A stretch of 64,000 bases of DNA from Pontibacter korlensis (GCF_000973725.1 NZ_CP009621.1:5015001-5079000), one strand, 5' to 3'; positions 17,940 to 27,166 are shown, counted from the stretch's first letter. Translations and numbers: made by a program. The notes: generated from the sequence alone by a model not told the origin.

Positions 17940-18341
17940 ATGGCACCAAATATTCCCAACTATCTCGTTGTAGATGTGATACATGAGGAGAATCTTCTGC
18001 GTACAGCCTGGCTACGCAGCGTGAACAGCCAGGAGTACAGAGAAGGGTTAAACGTTATCAGGCAATTGATTCGGGAGCAACACATCAGGCTTTGGCTTTC
18101 AGATTCTCGCCAATTGGCTCACGTGACTTTTGAGGACCAGCGGTGGATATTGAAAGAGATCATCCCCCTACTGGTTGAAAGCAGCCTACGCAGAGTAGCA
18201 CGTGTGGTAAACCCGGATGTGTTTAGCTACATTTCGTTTGAAAACATGATGAGCAAAGCCCAGGAAAGCTATAGCCTGGAAGGCTACATGGAACAGTTTA
18301 CTTCTGAGGAAACAGCATTAGGCTGGCTTCGGATGGACTAG
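17940..18341 (+). CDS. Conserved hypothetical protein, possible STAS/SpoIIAA-like fold
   Basis: 133 residues, no signal peptide or membrane segment. I do not recognise a named family. The alternating pattern (short strand NYLVVDVI, helix with SQEYREGLNVIRQLI, strand IRLWLSDSR, helix, strand RRVARVV) resembles the SpoIIAA/STAS-like proteins that are frequent in Bacteroidota, often near signalling genes. It ends four bases before the convergent pirin gene. Function unknown. Confidence 0.7.
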   Translation: MAPNIPNYLVVDVIHEENLLRTAWLRSVNSQEYREGLNVIRQLIREQHIRLWLSDSRQLAHVTFEDQRWILKEIIPLLVESSLRRVARVVNPDVFSYISFENMMSKAQESYSLEGYMEQFTSEETALGWLRMD

Positions 18342-18345
18342 TAAA

Positions 18346-19209
18346 TTAATCTTCGATCAGTATACCCAATTTACCCATTTGGTAATCGCGCATGGCCTGC
18401 ATGATCTCAGTCTGGTTATTCATTACAAAAGGCCCCTGTGCCACCACCGGCTCCTCTAAAGGTTTGCCTGCCATTAGCAAAGCACGCGTATCTTCTTTGG
18501 CTGTAACTGTAACACCTTCTCCATCTCTGTTAAACACTACCTGGTGCAGCCCCTCCACCAATCCAAAACCTGATACTTGTAAAGCACCATCCAACAGGTA
18601 CAAAAAAGCATTATAGTCTGGAGGCACAGGCACACTATACTTTGCGCCAGCCTGCAAATGCAGGCGTAATGCCAGAACTGGCGTAGGCGATTTTACCGGC
18701 CCTTTTACACCACCTAGTTCACCGGCAACCACCTGTACCTGCAAGCCCTCTGCTGTTATAGTTGGAGTATCCTCCGCTCTCAAAGGAATATACTCTGGCT
18801 GATCCATTTTACGGGAAGCAGGCATATTTACCCAAAGCTGTATAATTTCCTGTACTCCACCTCGCTCCATGATATCTTTAGGAGGACGTTCACTGTGTAT
18901 TATGCCTCTTCCTGCATTCATCCATTGGGTACCACCTTCATACACCACGCTGTTATTACCCCTGGAGTCACGGTGGTGCACCCCCCCTTTATACACATAG
19001 GTAACCGGGGAAAAGCCTCTATGCGGGTGCGGATCTACACCTGTGCGGTGAGGCACAACGCCCTCTGGCATTTCTGTAACGTGATGGTGCAGCAGTAAAA
19101 AAGGATCAATCTGGTCTACCTGGCGGGTCGGGAAAGGCTGGCGCAAAGGTATACCTCCCATATCCACTGTTTCGGCATAAAGTAAATTGGATACTGTTCT
19201 GTTTTTCAT
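18346..19209 (-). CDS. Pirin family protein
   Basis: 287-residue bicupin. The metal-binding residues of pirins are visible: HPHRG in DPHPHRGFSPVTY, then the second His/Glu pair in GIIHSERPP. Pirins bind iron and act as quercetinases or as redox-linked cofactors; which applies here is open. The frame is open to 19275 but ATG 19209 (MKNRTVSNLL) starts at the family's usual N-terminus. Convergent with the 17940 gene with only four bases between. Confidence 0.92.
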   Translation of the reverse strand: MKNRTVSNLLYAETVDMGGIPLRQPFPTRQVDQIDPFLLLHHHVTEMPEGVVPHRTGVDPHPHRGFSPVTYVYKGGVHHRDSRGNNSVVYEGGTQWMNAGRGIIHSERPPKDIMERGGVQEIIQLWVNMPASRKMDQPEYIPLRAEDTPTITAEGLQVQVVAGELGGVKGPVKSPTPVLALRLHLQAGAKYSVPVPPDYNAFLYLLDGALQVSGFGLVEGLHQVVFNRDGEGVTVTAKEDTRALLMAGKPLEEPVVAQGPFVMNNQTEIMQAMRDYQMGKLGILIED

Positions 19210-19284
19210 ATCCCCTTTGATTTCTTTCCTATAAAACCAACCTGATGGACAGATGTTTTGCCACGGGACGATCAATGACCTTAT

Positions 19285-19325
19285 AACACAAAAGCACCTG
19301 CCAGTATGGTAGGTGCTTTTGTGTT
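19285..19325 (-). terminator. Terminator of the 19336-20106 gene
   Basis: Perfect 15-bp stem AACACAAAAGCACCT/AGGTGCTTTTGTGTT, T-rich 3' side on the minus strand. Confidence 0.85.
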
Positions 19326-19335
19326 GAAGCTATTT

Positions 19336-20106
19336 TTAGCAGTTTGGATCCTGGTTGATATAACCCCCTCTGTCAGTGCGGTTGCCCTTCCTTAGGCCGC
19401 TGTTGTCCGGGCTGTAGAAACCAGAACCATAGCCACCTCCTCGCTCTCTGTCGGAGTTGCTATTGCCCCTGCTTCTGCCGCTGAAACCTTCTTGCTCACG
19501 AGGATTACGGTTAGGCCCCATGTAATTAGGCTCTCCTCTATCCGAGTGGGTGCTTTGGTCTGGGTGCATAGAGGCATTGCTGTGACCTCCTCCATACCCT
19601 GATGAAGACACATATGTGTTAATATTACCTCTGTCGCCACTCATGGAACCATATTGTGGCGAACCGCCAAAGTCACCATGAGAACTGTAATTGGCTCCTC
19701 CAAAGCCAGAGCCACTATAGCCACTTAACCTTCCGGAGCCATAGCCCTGATCTTGCAATGCGCCTCGCTCTCTTCTCATGTTCTCCATGTCGTTACCTGG
19801 GTCCGAAGAATCATCGAAGCTAGAAAAGCCGTACCCCTGCCGTATATTGCTGAGACTATGGCTATCGCGTCGGGTGTTCTCATAGTAATTGTCCTCCATG
19901 TCATGGTCGCGGCGAGGATAGTTTTCGAAGCGGTTTGCATCAAAGTCACGCCGGTTACGGAAGTCATGCGGATTATTGCCGTGGCGGTAACGATCCTGAT
20001 GCTCCCTGCCAAAGTCTCCGTCCCGGGTATCTCTGTCAAAATTCCGTCTGTTGCCGTCAGCGCCTAAGCCTTCGTGGTAATATCTATTATCTCTTTCGTT
20101 ACTCAT
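19336..20106 (-). CDS. Low-complexity, intrinsically disordered hydrophilic protein (Gly/Arg/Asp/Asn/Ser-rich)
   Basis: 256 residues with almost no aliphatic residues. The first third is an Arg/Asp/Asn/Tyr mixture (for example RRDFDANRFENYPRRD), the rest Gly/Ser/Tyr-rich with repeated SGYGSG, GGYGSG and SSGYGGG units. No signal peptide, helix or known domain. This composition is typical of disordered proteins that bind nucleic acid or form condensates, or of hydrophilins in drying stress; no role can be assigned. A similar protein is encoded immediately upstream (20253-20834), with its own terminator between them. Confidence 0.75.
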   Translation of the reverse strand: MSNERDNRYYHEGLGADGNRRNFDRDTRDGDFGREHQDRYRHGNNPHDFRNRRDFDANRFENYPRRDHDMEDNYYENTRRDSHSLSNIRQGYGFSSFDDSSDPGNDMENMRRERGALQDQGYGSGRLSGYSGSGFGGANYSSHGDFGGSPQYGSMSGDRGNINTYVSSSGYGGGHSNASMHPDQSTHSDRGEPNYMGPNRNPREQEGFSGRSRGNSNSDRERGGGYGSGFYSPDNSGLRKGNRTDRGGYINQDPNC

Positions 20107-20194
20107 GATTCAAGTTTGTTTGTTTTACATAGTTACTGTTTAACTGTAAACGCAGGAAAGAGGCAGTGGTTTTATACCAGGAATAGCCACAAAG

Positions 20195-20224
20195 CAAAAG
20201 GCCCACCTTTCGGCGGGCCTCTTT
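20195..20224 (-). terminator. Terminator of the 20253-20834 gene
   Basis: Minus-strand hairpin GGCCCGCC-GAAA-GGTGGGCC followed by TTTTG. It separates the two disordered-protein genes. Confidence 0.8.
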
Positions 20225-20252
20225 TTTATTTAAGTACATGAACTTGATTCGA

Positions 20253-20834
20253 CTATCGGCGGCGACCATCGTTTTCGCCATAAAGGCCTTGGTTCCCTGA
20301 TCTATACCTGGTGCGGCCACCCGATCGACCTGTTTTGTTGCCGGTTACGCTGTGCAACCTGTCTTCGTCGCGGTTATTATAGCTCGTTGAGCCATACCCT
20401 GTATTTCCGAAGTTGCCGATGCTCTTGTCCATGCCGCTAACATCCTGGCTTGTATGTGCATAGCCATAGTTGTGGTTTATAAAATTTGTATAGGCCGCGC
20501 TACCGGCATAGGAGCCGTAAGTAGGCCTGTTGCTGTAATCAGGAAACTCAGCGTAAGTTACTTCTGAACCTCCTGATTGGGTGCTGTCATCATTATAGCG
20601 ATTGCCTTTTTTGTGACTGCCGCGGGAGCTGCCACCATATGTGGAGGTGCTAAAATTTCCACGGCTGTAATCGTTGGTGTAGCCTTGTGTGCCATAATAG
20701 TCGTTGCCGCGCATACTGGCATTGTCGCGGGCAAAATGGCTGCTCCACCTGTTATTACTTTTTTCGTAATTCGGCTCCTTGCCCGTATCGTGCTGTCCGA
20801 AAGAGTTGCGGTCGTTTAGGTAGTCTGAGTTCAT
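20253..20834 (-). CDS. Second low-complexity disordered protein (Asn/Gly/Ser/Tyr/Arg-rich)
   Basis: 193 residues, soluble and hydrophilic, with many Asn, Gly, Ser, Tyr, Asp and Arg and a basic end (GRSGGRTRYRSGNQ, then GRRR). Repeated small units such as NDYSRGNF, STYGGSSRGS and GNFGNTGYGSTSY. No domain recognised. It shares composition and orientation with the next gene, so the two look like products of an old duplication or a functional pair, though they do not align in detail. Confidence 0.72.
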   Translation of the reverse strand: MNSDYLNDRNSFGQHDTGKEPNYEKSNNRWSSHFARDNASMRGNDYYGTQGYTNDYSRGNFSTSTYGGSSRGSHKKGNRYNDDSTQSGGSEVTYAEFPDYSNRPTYGSYAGSAAYTNFINHNYGYAHTSQDVSGMDKSIGNFGNTGYGSTSYNNRDEDRLHSVTGNKTGRSGGRTRYRSGNQGLYGENDGRRR

Positions 20835-21126
20835 GATAAGCGTATTTAAGGTTTTTCTTTCCTCTTTAAACGGCCGGTTTTGTTGGTGGTTTTACTTTTT
20901 ACTCGTAAAATTCAGACTTTAACCCTTACTTCAGTATTATTTAATCTTTATATGTTAAAAATAATTTCCATATATTCATTTTTTACGTATGGTTTAGGAT
21001 ACTTCAACCAAGCATTCTGATAGCTTTCTGCCCCAAATATATTGTTCCGGCCCTGGGTACACCTATATGCCTGGTAAACAATTGCACTGCTGCTAAGGTA
21101 TACCTCCTCAAAAACAGCAGTGGCAA

Positions 21127-21864
21127 ATGGAGCATCAAATACACGTAGGCACCTCTGGATGGCATTATAAACATTGGATGGGCACTTTTTACCCACAGGG
21201 GATGCGGCAACAGGAGTTCACCAGTTATTATACCCGCTTCTTTAAAACTGTAGAGGTAAACAACTCCTTTTACAAGCTACCCTCAGCAGAAACATTTGCC
21301 AGCTGGCGACAGGCTGTACCCGATGATTTTATCTTCTCTGTAAAAGCAAGCCGCTACATCACCCACATGAAAAAGCTGCTGGACCCGCAAGAAGGGCTGA
21401 GTCGCTTCTTTGGAAATGCAGATGGCCTAGAGCACAAACTGGGACCGGTGCTGTTTCAACTGCCCCCTGGTTGGAAGTCTAACCCCGGCAGGCTTAGCGA
21501 CTTTATGTCGTTGCTCCCTCCCTATTACAAGTATACTTTCGAGTTCAGGCACCCGAGTTGGTACAACGATGAAATTTTAGGCCTACTTCGAAAACATAAT
21601 GCTGCTTTTTGCATTTATGAACTGGATGGACATGTTTCGCCGCTACATATCACTGCGGATTTTGTATATGTACGCCTACATGGTCCTGAAGGTAAGTATG
21701 CTGGCTCCTATTCAGAGAGTGCATTGCAGTGGTGGGCAGAACAGTGCAGGCAGTGGCAAAGGCAAAGCCTGGAGGTATACGTGTACTTTGATAACGACCA
21801 GCTCGGTTACGCTGCCTTCAATGCGCTTCGCCTTCAGGAGATTCTGGCGCAAAATCAACCATGA
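21127..21864 (+). CDS. DUF72 domain protein (YecE-like)
   Basis: 245 residues covering one DUF72 TIM-barrel-like domain. Signatures: HVGTSGWHYKHWMGTFYP at the start, EVNNSFYKLPS, FSVKASRYITH, LGPVLFQLPP, FEFRHPSWY and VYVRLHGP. The family resembles sugar isomerase/endonuclease IV-like barrels, but its biochemical role is unknown. No operon partner; the FNR gene starts 114 bases later. Confidence 0.93.
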   Translation: MEHQIHVGTSGWHYKHWMGTFYPQGMRQQEFTSYYTRFFKTVEVNNSFYKLPSAETFASWRQAVPDDFIFSVKASRYITHMKKLLDPQEGLSRFFGNADGLEHKLGPVLFQLPPGWKSNPGRLSDFMSLLPPYYKYTFEFRHPSWYNDEILGLLRKHNAAFCIYELDGHVSPLHITADFVYVRLHGPEGKYAGSYSESALQWWAEQCRQWQRQSLEVYVYFDNDQLGYAAFNALRLQEILAQNQP

Positions 21865-21978
21865 CTATGGTGCGAAAATTGCACATTTACATCCGAAAAT
21901 AAACAGCATATTTTATGGGAGCCGCCACTTGGGTGGCTACTTTTACACTAATATATAAATCGAAACCCTAGCAAAACA

Positions 21979-22992
21979 ATGAGCAAAATAACGACGGATT
22001 TATGCATTGTGGGCGCAGGCCCGGTAGGTTTGTTTGCCGTATTCGAGGCTGGCCTGCTTAAGATGCGTTGCCACGTAGTAGACGCGCTGCCTGCCGTAGG
22101 TGGTCAGCTATCTGAGATATACCCTAAAAAACCTATATACGATATACCTGGCTTTCCGGAAGTATTAGCCGGAGATCTGATCAAGAACCTGGAGCAGCAG
22201 ATTGCCCCCTTCCACCCTACCTTTACGCTTGGCGAACGGGTAGAGGACCTGGAGAAACTAGAAGATGGCTCCTTTATAGTACGAACAGTAGATGGCACTG
22301 AGATAGCCTGTAAGGTAGTAGTTATTGCCGGAGGCCTTGGATCTTTTGAGCCACGCAAGCCTGCCATCGAAAACCTGGAGAAGTTTGAGAAGCATGGCGT
22401 TGAGTATATGGTGCGCGACCCGGAGCACTTCCGTGACAAGCGCGTGGTACTAGCCGGTGGTGGCGACTCTGCCCTAGACTGGGCCATTTACCTGGCTGGC
22501 CTCTGCAAAGAACTTACACTAGTGCACCGTGGCACAACCTTCCGTGGTGCTCCAGAATCTGCGGCAAAAGTGCTGAGCATGGCAGAGGAAGGACAGATTA
22601 AGCTTATACTGAAGTCGAACGTATCTGAGGTGCATGGCGAGAACGAACTGGAAGCAGTTACCGTGATGGTAGATAATACGACACCGCACAGAATCGAAAC
22701 AGACTACTTTATACCATTGTTCGGCCTGGTGCCAAAGCTTGGGCCAATCGAAAACTGGGGACTGGAGCTGGATAAAAACGCCATTGTAGTTGACACGGAG
22801 GCTTACTCGACCAATGTACCTGGTGTTTATGCCATAGGTGATATCAATACTTACCCAGGCAAGTTGAAGCTTATACTCTGTGGTTTCCATGAGGCTGCCC
22901 TGATGGCACAGAGTGCGTACAACATAGTTTACCCGGATAAGAAGTTTGTTTTGAAATATACGACCGTTAACGGTATTCAGGAACTACAATAA
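21979..22992 (+). CDS. Ferredoxin--NADP+ reductase, thioredoxin-reductase-like type
   Basis: 337 residues. FAD-binding GAGPVGLFAVFEAG near residue 12, NADP-binding GGGDSALDWAIYLA near 157, and the FAD-end motif VYAIGDINTYPGK. The redox CxxC of true thioredoxin reductases is missing, which fits the YumC-type ferredoxin reductase group. The stop TAA shares one base with the ATG of the next gene (TAATG), which encodes a 2Fe-2S ferredoxin, its likely electron partner. Confidence 0.92.
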   Translation: MSKITTDLCIVGAGPVGLFAVFEAGLLKMRCHVVDALPAVGGQLSEIYPKKPIYDIPGFPEVLAGDLIKNLEQQIAPFHPTFTLGERVEDLEKLEDGSFIVRTVDGTEIACKVVVIAGGLGSFEPRKPAIENLEKFEKHGVEYMVRDPEHFRDKRVVLAGGGDSALDWAIYLAGLCKELTLVHRGTTFRGAPESAAKVLSMAEEGQIKLILKSNVSEVHGENELEAVTVMVDNTTPHRIETDYFIPLFGLVPKLGPIENWGLELDKNAIVVDTEAYSTNVPGVYAIGDINTYPGKLKLILCGFHEAALMAQSAYNIVYPDKKFVLKYTTVNGIQELQ

Positions 22993-23315
22993 TGAAAGAC
23001 GCCATAAACATATATGTAGAGCAGGAAAGCGGCGAACGTATAGAACTGGAGGCCCCGCTGGATATGAACCTTTCAGTGATGGAGGTGCTGAAAGCTAATG
23101 AGTTTCCGGTGCAGGCAGTATGTGGAGGGATGGCCATTTGCGCCACCTGCCATGTAGAGGTGCTGGAAAGCGGCCCGCTACCCGAGATGAACGATGACGA
23201 AGCTTACATGCTGGAGACATTGCCTCATGCCACCGACAGCAGTCGGCTGTCCTGCCAGCTTCGGGTGAATCCCGAACTGGATGGGCTGGTAGTGCGAATT
23301 ATGCCAGAAGCTTAA
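22992..23315 (+). CDS. 2Fe-2S ferredoxin
   Basis: 107 residues of the adrenodoxin/plant-type fold. Cluster ligands are seen as CGGMAICATC (C-x5-C-x2-C) and a fourth Cys in SRLSCQLR. The one-base overlap with the reductase gene suggests translational coupling and a two-component electron-transfer chain from NADPH to an unknown acceptor. A perfect terminator follows. Confidence 0.93.
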   Translation: MKDAINIYVEQESGERIELEAPLDMNLSVMEVLKANEFPVQAVCGGMAICATCHVEVLESGPLPEMNDDEAYMLETLPHATDSSRLSCQLRVNPELDGLVVRIMPEA

Positions 23316-23327
23316 GATTATAATTAT

Positions 23328-23367
23328 AAAAAGAAGGGATGCGAAAAATACCGCATCCCTTCTTTTT
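23328..23367 (+). terminator. Rho-independent terminator
   Basis: 16-bp perfect stem AAAAAGAAGGGATGCG/CGCATCCCTTCTTTTT with an 8-nt loop. Confidence 0.93.
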
Positions 23368-23422
23368 ACCTACAAAAGTGATTCGCTGCTAATGGCCCTG
23401 CAGCCAACTTCTACAAATAAGA

Positions 23423-23839
23423 TTAGGGCTTTTTATAGCTCACCACCCTTGTGACAACCGTATCGGCTTTTGCCGGATCATTAACAAATGTAACCCACCC
23501 TTCCCGCTTGGATAGCGTGGGTGAGAATGTTATCTGAAGCTCCGATGCCTCTACAGATTGATTGTCCCTGCGCAGGATTACCTCCACTTTTACTTCCTCG
23601 GCAGTAGTTCCGCCCTTATTCTGCACCAACACATGGTACCTGTGTGGGGAGTTTGGTGAGGGCGACGGCCATGCTTCCACATAAATATCTGGCGGAGACT
23701 CCTTATGAGTGTAAACTTGATAGCTTAAATAGCCTACAATCGCCAACAGCAGCAATAAGCTAACACAAAACACGGTCCATTCAAGCCAGTTCTTTACATC
23801 CTCATTTCTGCCGTTTCTTTGGTTTTTATCTTTCTCCAT
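23423..23839 (-). CDS. TIGR02588-family membrane-anchored protein
   Basis: 138 residues: a charged cytoplasmic start, one transmembrane helix (WTVFCVSLLLLLAIVGYLSY) and an extracytoplasmic domain with a beta-rich pattern (YHVLVQNKGGTTAEEVKVEV). This architecture and the position directly after the TIGR02587 gene match the TIGR02588 family, known only as its partner. Function unknown. Eight bases separate the two genes, so they form an operon. Confidence 0.8.
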   Translation of the reverse strand: MEKDKNQRNGRNEDVKNWLEWTVFCVSLLLLLAIVGYLSYQVYTHKESPPDIYVEAWPSPSPNSPHRYHVLVQNKGGTTAEEVKVEVILRRDNQSVEASELQITFSPTLSKREGWVTFVNDPAKADTVVTRVVSYKKP

Positions 23840-23847
23840 GCTGTATG

Positions 23848-24714
23848 TTACTTAATCAAAAGCCGACCCGCTGAGGCTCCAAGCGACGACAGTACACCTA
23901 GTACTATGATTTGGGATACTGACGTCCAGAAGCTAACGCTTTCGAACTTGCCAAAAAACCAAAGAGCTGCCGCCGAAGCAGCCAGAGCCACTAAATAGCT
24001 AACACAGGTATCAAGGGTCAGGTGAAAAAGGAAGTTATTAGATCGATGCTTGCCGGTTCCTTTAAAATCACTGAAGTATACTACTACTACACTTAGCAGT
24101 ATTGATGACAATGCCATCAGCAGAATGTGTAGAGGTGTAGCCTCAACGGCTATCATCATTACTTCCTCTGTTGGCGATACGTTGCCACCTATCAAGATGG
24201 CTCCACAGAAACTCAGGATAATCATTCCTACCTGCGGAGGCTCCTTCTCTTCTTCCAGTTCTTTTTTACCATGTACCTCCTCATCGTTTTCCTCGCGTGT
24301 ACCTAGTTGTGCCGTACCTATCGATACACCTATAGAAACAGCCATAGCTTCGATAATAACTTTTCCCATGATCTCGTCCAGGCTCATACCCTGCATCTGG
24401 ATACGGTTAAGTATAAGAAGCACCACTGTAGACAGCACCATACCAATACCCAGCTCCTCTACGGAATCGACCATAACGCTACGCCACTCTACATTGGGCC
24501 GCATACCCGCATACCGGTTGTAGCCAAGCAGCAGAATGTAAGTTACCACTACCAATATGAGTAGTTGCAGGGGCGTAGCTGAAAAACCAGCCCACCATAC
24601 TTCCATAGTATATAGCAGCGGAAAACTGAAGAGCAACCCTCCTGTTATTCCTCGTGCATATTCCTTTAGCGACAGGTTAAGCGGGCGGTCGTGCTTAATT
24701 CCATTGTTAAACAT
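23848..24714 (-). CDS. TIGR02587/DUF2391 integral membrane protein
   Basis: 288 residues with about seven to eight transmembrane helices. Recognisable parts are LSLKEYARGITGGLLFSFPLLYT, written in shorter form as ARGITGGLLFS, the centre GGNVSPTEEVMMIA and a highly charged loop EENDEEVHGKKELEEEKE. The family is found in diverse bacteria together with TIGR02588; no activity is known. First gene of a two-gene operon. Confidence 0.82.
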   Translation of the reverse strand: MFNNGIKHDRPLNLSLKEYARGITGGLLFSFPLLYTMEVWWAGFSATPLQLLILVVVTYILLLGYNRYAGMRPNVEWRSVMVDSVEELGIGMVLSTVVLLILNRIQMQGMSLDEIMGKVIIEAMAVSIGVSIGTAQLGTREENDEEVHGKKELEEEKEPPQVGMIILSFCGAILIGGNVSPTEEVMMIAVEATPLHILLMALSSILLSVVVVYFSDFKGTGKHRSNNFLFHLTLDTCVSYLVALAASAAALWFFGKFESVSFWTSVSQIIVLGVLSSLGASAGRLLIK

Positions 24715-25246
24715 TGTACCATATTTGTTGCAGGATTTATACGGGTGCGTACCAGTAAAGTATAAATAGCAATATCTCTATAGCCAAACGCATCTCTGCC
24801 ACATTTAGCGAAACTTGATCCTCTGAAGGCGAAGGATATGTTCGTCTGGCGCACGTTATAACCAATTAAAACTGGTAAAGCCTATCTTTCAAATGCTCAA
24901 CTAACATCTGCCAACTTCCTTGTTTTCAGGCAATACCTAAATATAAGACAACTCCTCATGCAGTTGAATTCACCTTCAGACTTCTGTCACACCGACAAAT
25001 ATTAATGCAAAAAACTTCATTAGAACTTAAATGGTAGAAGCATTACTCGCACAAATAAAAGAGCTGAAGCACACCAGCTCTGAACCTTAGCATTAACTAG
25101 TTAAGACGCCTCCTAGCAGCAGAAGCACTACACACACCCGAAAGAGTTCAACAACCTATGAGTCAACGGCTAACCATCAATATCTTAACATAGAAAATAT
25201 TTAATATATTTATCTGACACTTAATCTTACCCCTCCGAAAACAAAC
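24715..25246. other. Intergenic region between divergent DUF2391 and barrel genes
   Basis: 532 bases, AT-rich towards the right. No ORF with family signal, no tRNA, no strong hairpin and no full TAnnTTTG match on either strand. It should hold the promoter of the interrupted barrel gene. Confidence 0.4.
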
Positions 25247-25415
25247 ATGAAAAAACTTCTCGCCGCTGCGTTACGAGTAAATGCCAAAGAAAGCCCTCGC
25301 ACTAGGGGCTTTAGCCAAGGGATGAATTTGGTTTTCCTTTTTGAACCACTCGATGTGGTGAAAAAGGAAAATACGTATACTGTTGACACTCTTATACCTT
25401 TCTTCTTATATTTAT

Positions 25416-25830
25416 ATGATGAAAGAAGTCAAACCGAAACGCTGGAAAACTTCATCCACCTGGAGTCTACAACATCGGCTACCATCTGATATGGTGTCCG
25501 AAGTTCAGACGAAAGGTGCTGACAGGTGCTATAGAACTTCGCCTGAAAGAACTGCTGATGGAGAAAGCTGGTGAGCTGGGATTAACTATCGAGAAAATGG
25601 AAGTGATGCCAGACCACGTTCACCTGCTGGTCAAAGCCTCACCAGCCGATGCACCGCAATTTATCGTGGCACAACTGAAAGGGTACACATCGTTCAAGCT
25701 ACGCGGCGAGTTCCCCGAACTCAAAAGCAAGCTACCTACCCTGTGGACACGAAGCTACTACGCTGAGTCGGTGGGACATATTTCAGAAACAACAGTGAAA
25801 AAGTACATAGAGGACCAGAAGAACCAGTGA
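25416..25830 (+). pseudogene. tnpA: tnpA (Y1 HUH transposase), frameshifted
   Basis: The ATGs at 25416/25419 start MMKEVKPKRWKTSST; near 25461 the frame must shift to read GVYNIGYHLIWCPKFRRKVL, the standard TnpA start, then onward through the HUH motif (PDHVHLLVKA) to the tyrosine helix (TVKKYIEDQKNQ). One base too many, or two too few, at about 25461 breaks it; no in-frame start exists for the second part before GTG 25516, which is after the core strand. The stop TGA overlaps the tnpB GTG by four bases (GTGA), an intact sign of the original tnpA-tnpB coupling. Confidence 0.85.
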
Positions 25831-26914
25831 ACCAGATCAAGACATACCGTTTCAAACTCAAACCCACCAGGGCGCAGGCACAGGCTCCTCGCTCAGTGGC
25901 TCGGTTCGTGCAGGTATGTCTATAACCTCTGTCTGGCCTACAAGAAACACCTCTGGACCAACTATCAAATCTCCGTATCGAAGAACCAGATGCAGAAAGA
26001 GCTTTCTGCTATCGCCAGGGACGTGGAATGGATCGGGTGCGTACACTCACAAACTTTACAGGAGGTGACAGATAGATTGTTCAAATCCTACGATGGTTTT
26101 TTCAAGCAAGGCAAGGGATTCCCCAGGTTCGCCAAGCGAGGCCAGTATCGTTCATTCACCTTCAAGCAAGGTGTGAAACTACATGAGAACACCTGTACGG
26201 TACAACTACCAAAAATCGGGAAAGTCAAATACCGTAAGACACAGCCTGTGCTTGGTACTATCAAGACAGCAAGCATTGTCAAGGAAGCCGATGGATGGTA
26301 TGTGACACTGTGCTGCCAGGTGGATATAACACCACTCCCACCAACCGATAGCGTGGTAGGTTTGGATGTTGGTGTCAAGTCCTTCGTTGTAACGTCAGAC
26401 GGTCAGGTAGTGGATAATCCCAAGCACCTGTTCCGCTACCAATACCAGTTGCGGAAAGCCCAGCGTTCAGTTTCAAGAAAAAAGAAAGGTAGTAGTAACA
26501 GGCGCAAGGCTGTCGCAAAGCTAGCCAGGCTGCACCTGAAAGTCAGGAACACCCGCAAGGACTTCCTCCACAAGCTGACTACTCAACTCATTCGTGAGAG
26601 CCAAGCGATTGTTGTTGAGAACCTGCAAGTGCAGCATATGCTCAAGAACCATAAACTTGCCAAAAGCATCAGCGATGCTGGGTGGTATCAGTTTGTGCAG
26701 ATGTTAGCCTACAAGTCCAAGTGGTATGGCCGGGAGCTTGTGAAGGTAGCCCCAAACCATACTTCTCAGGATTGTTCGGTTTGTGGTTGGCGCAACACCG
26801 ACCTGAAACTATCAGACAGGTATTGGACCCAGAGCTAACGGACACGTCCTGGACAGGGATGTGAACGCAGCTAGTAATATAAGAAATAAGGCGGTCGGGC
26901 AGACCGTTTCAGCT
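25827..26914 (+). pseudogene. tnpB: tnpB, two frameshifts and IS110 interruption, IS copy 2
   Basis: Starts at GTG 25827. One extra base near 25882-25890 (CAGGCTCCTCGCTCAG against CAGGTTTTCACTCAG in copy 1) breaks the N-terminus, and another near 26830 (GGACCCAGAGCTAACGG against GGACTTGTTCTAACGG) destroys the zinc ribbon and stops the frame at 26838. The last codons lie beyond the IS110 element at 28437-28490. RuvC-like Asp and Glu segments (GLDVGVKSF, VVENLQ) are still readable. Confidence 0.87.
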
Positions 26915-26949
26915 CATATCTTTGGCAGTATACCGATAAGTGCAATTTC

Positions 26950-27130
26950 ACCAGGCTCTTATCCGTAAGCTAAGAGAAAGGGAAGGAACAAGTGTGACAG
27001 CTAGACACTTTTAAGATGTCGCTCCCAAGGAACCCCTTCCCTTTCTCTTCATCTTGAAAGCCAGCACAGTACCTAGAGGCTGCCCCATCCGCAGGCACGA
27101 CCTCGTATCAGATGTGAGCGTAGGCCCGGA
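26950..27130 (+). ncRNA. Predicted IS110 bridge RNA (limits approximate)
   Basis: Non-coding segment between the left end and the recombinase ATG. First stem-loop: 15-bp perfect stem AAGAGAAAGGGAAGG (26972-26986) with CCTTCCCTTTCTCTT (27035-27049). Its loop has CAGCT (26998-27002), same as the left target plus core, and CTCCCAAG (27022-27029), complementary to core plus right target (CTTGGGAG). Second loop: ACAGTACCT (27066-27074) equals the element's right end plus core (28428-28436), and GATGTGAG (27111-27118) pairs with core plus left end CTCATATC (26913-26920) with one G-T wobble. This is the arrangement of target and donor guides in known bridge RNAs. Confidence 0.85.
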
Positions 27131-27166
27131 AGATGAACCTTTTGTCCATTTTAGTCCCTTTCCGCT

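Noticed and set aside
25247..25489. 80-codon ORF starting MKKLLAAAL
   Set aside because: Only the first nine codons are the host barrel gene; the rest is IS left-end sequence read by chance.
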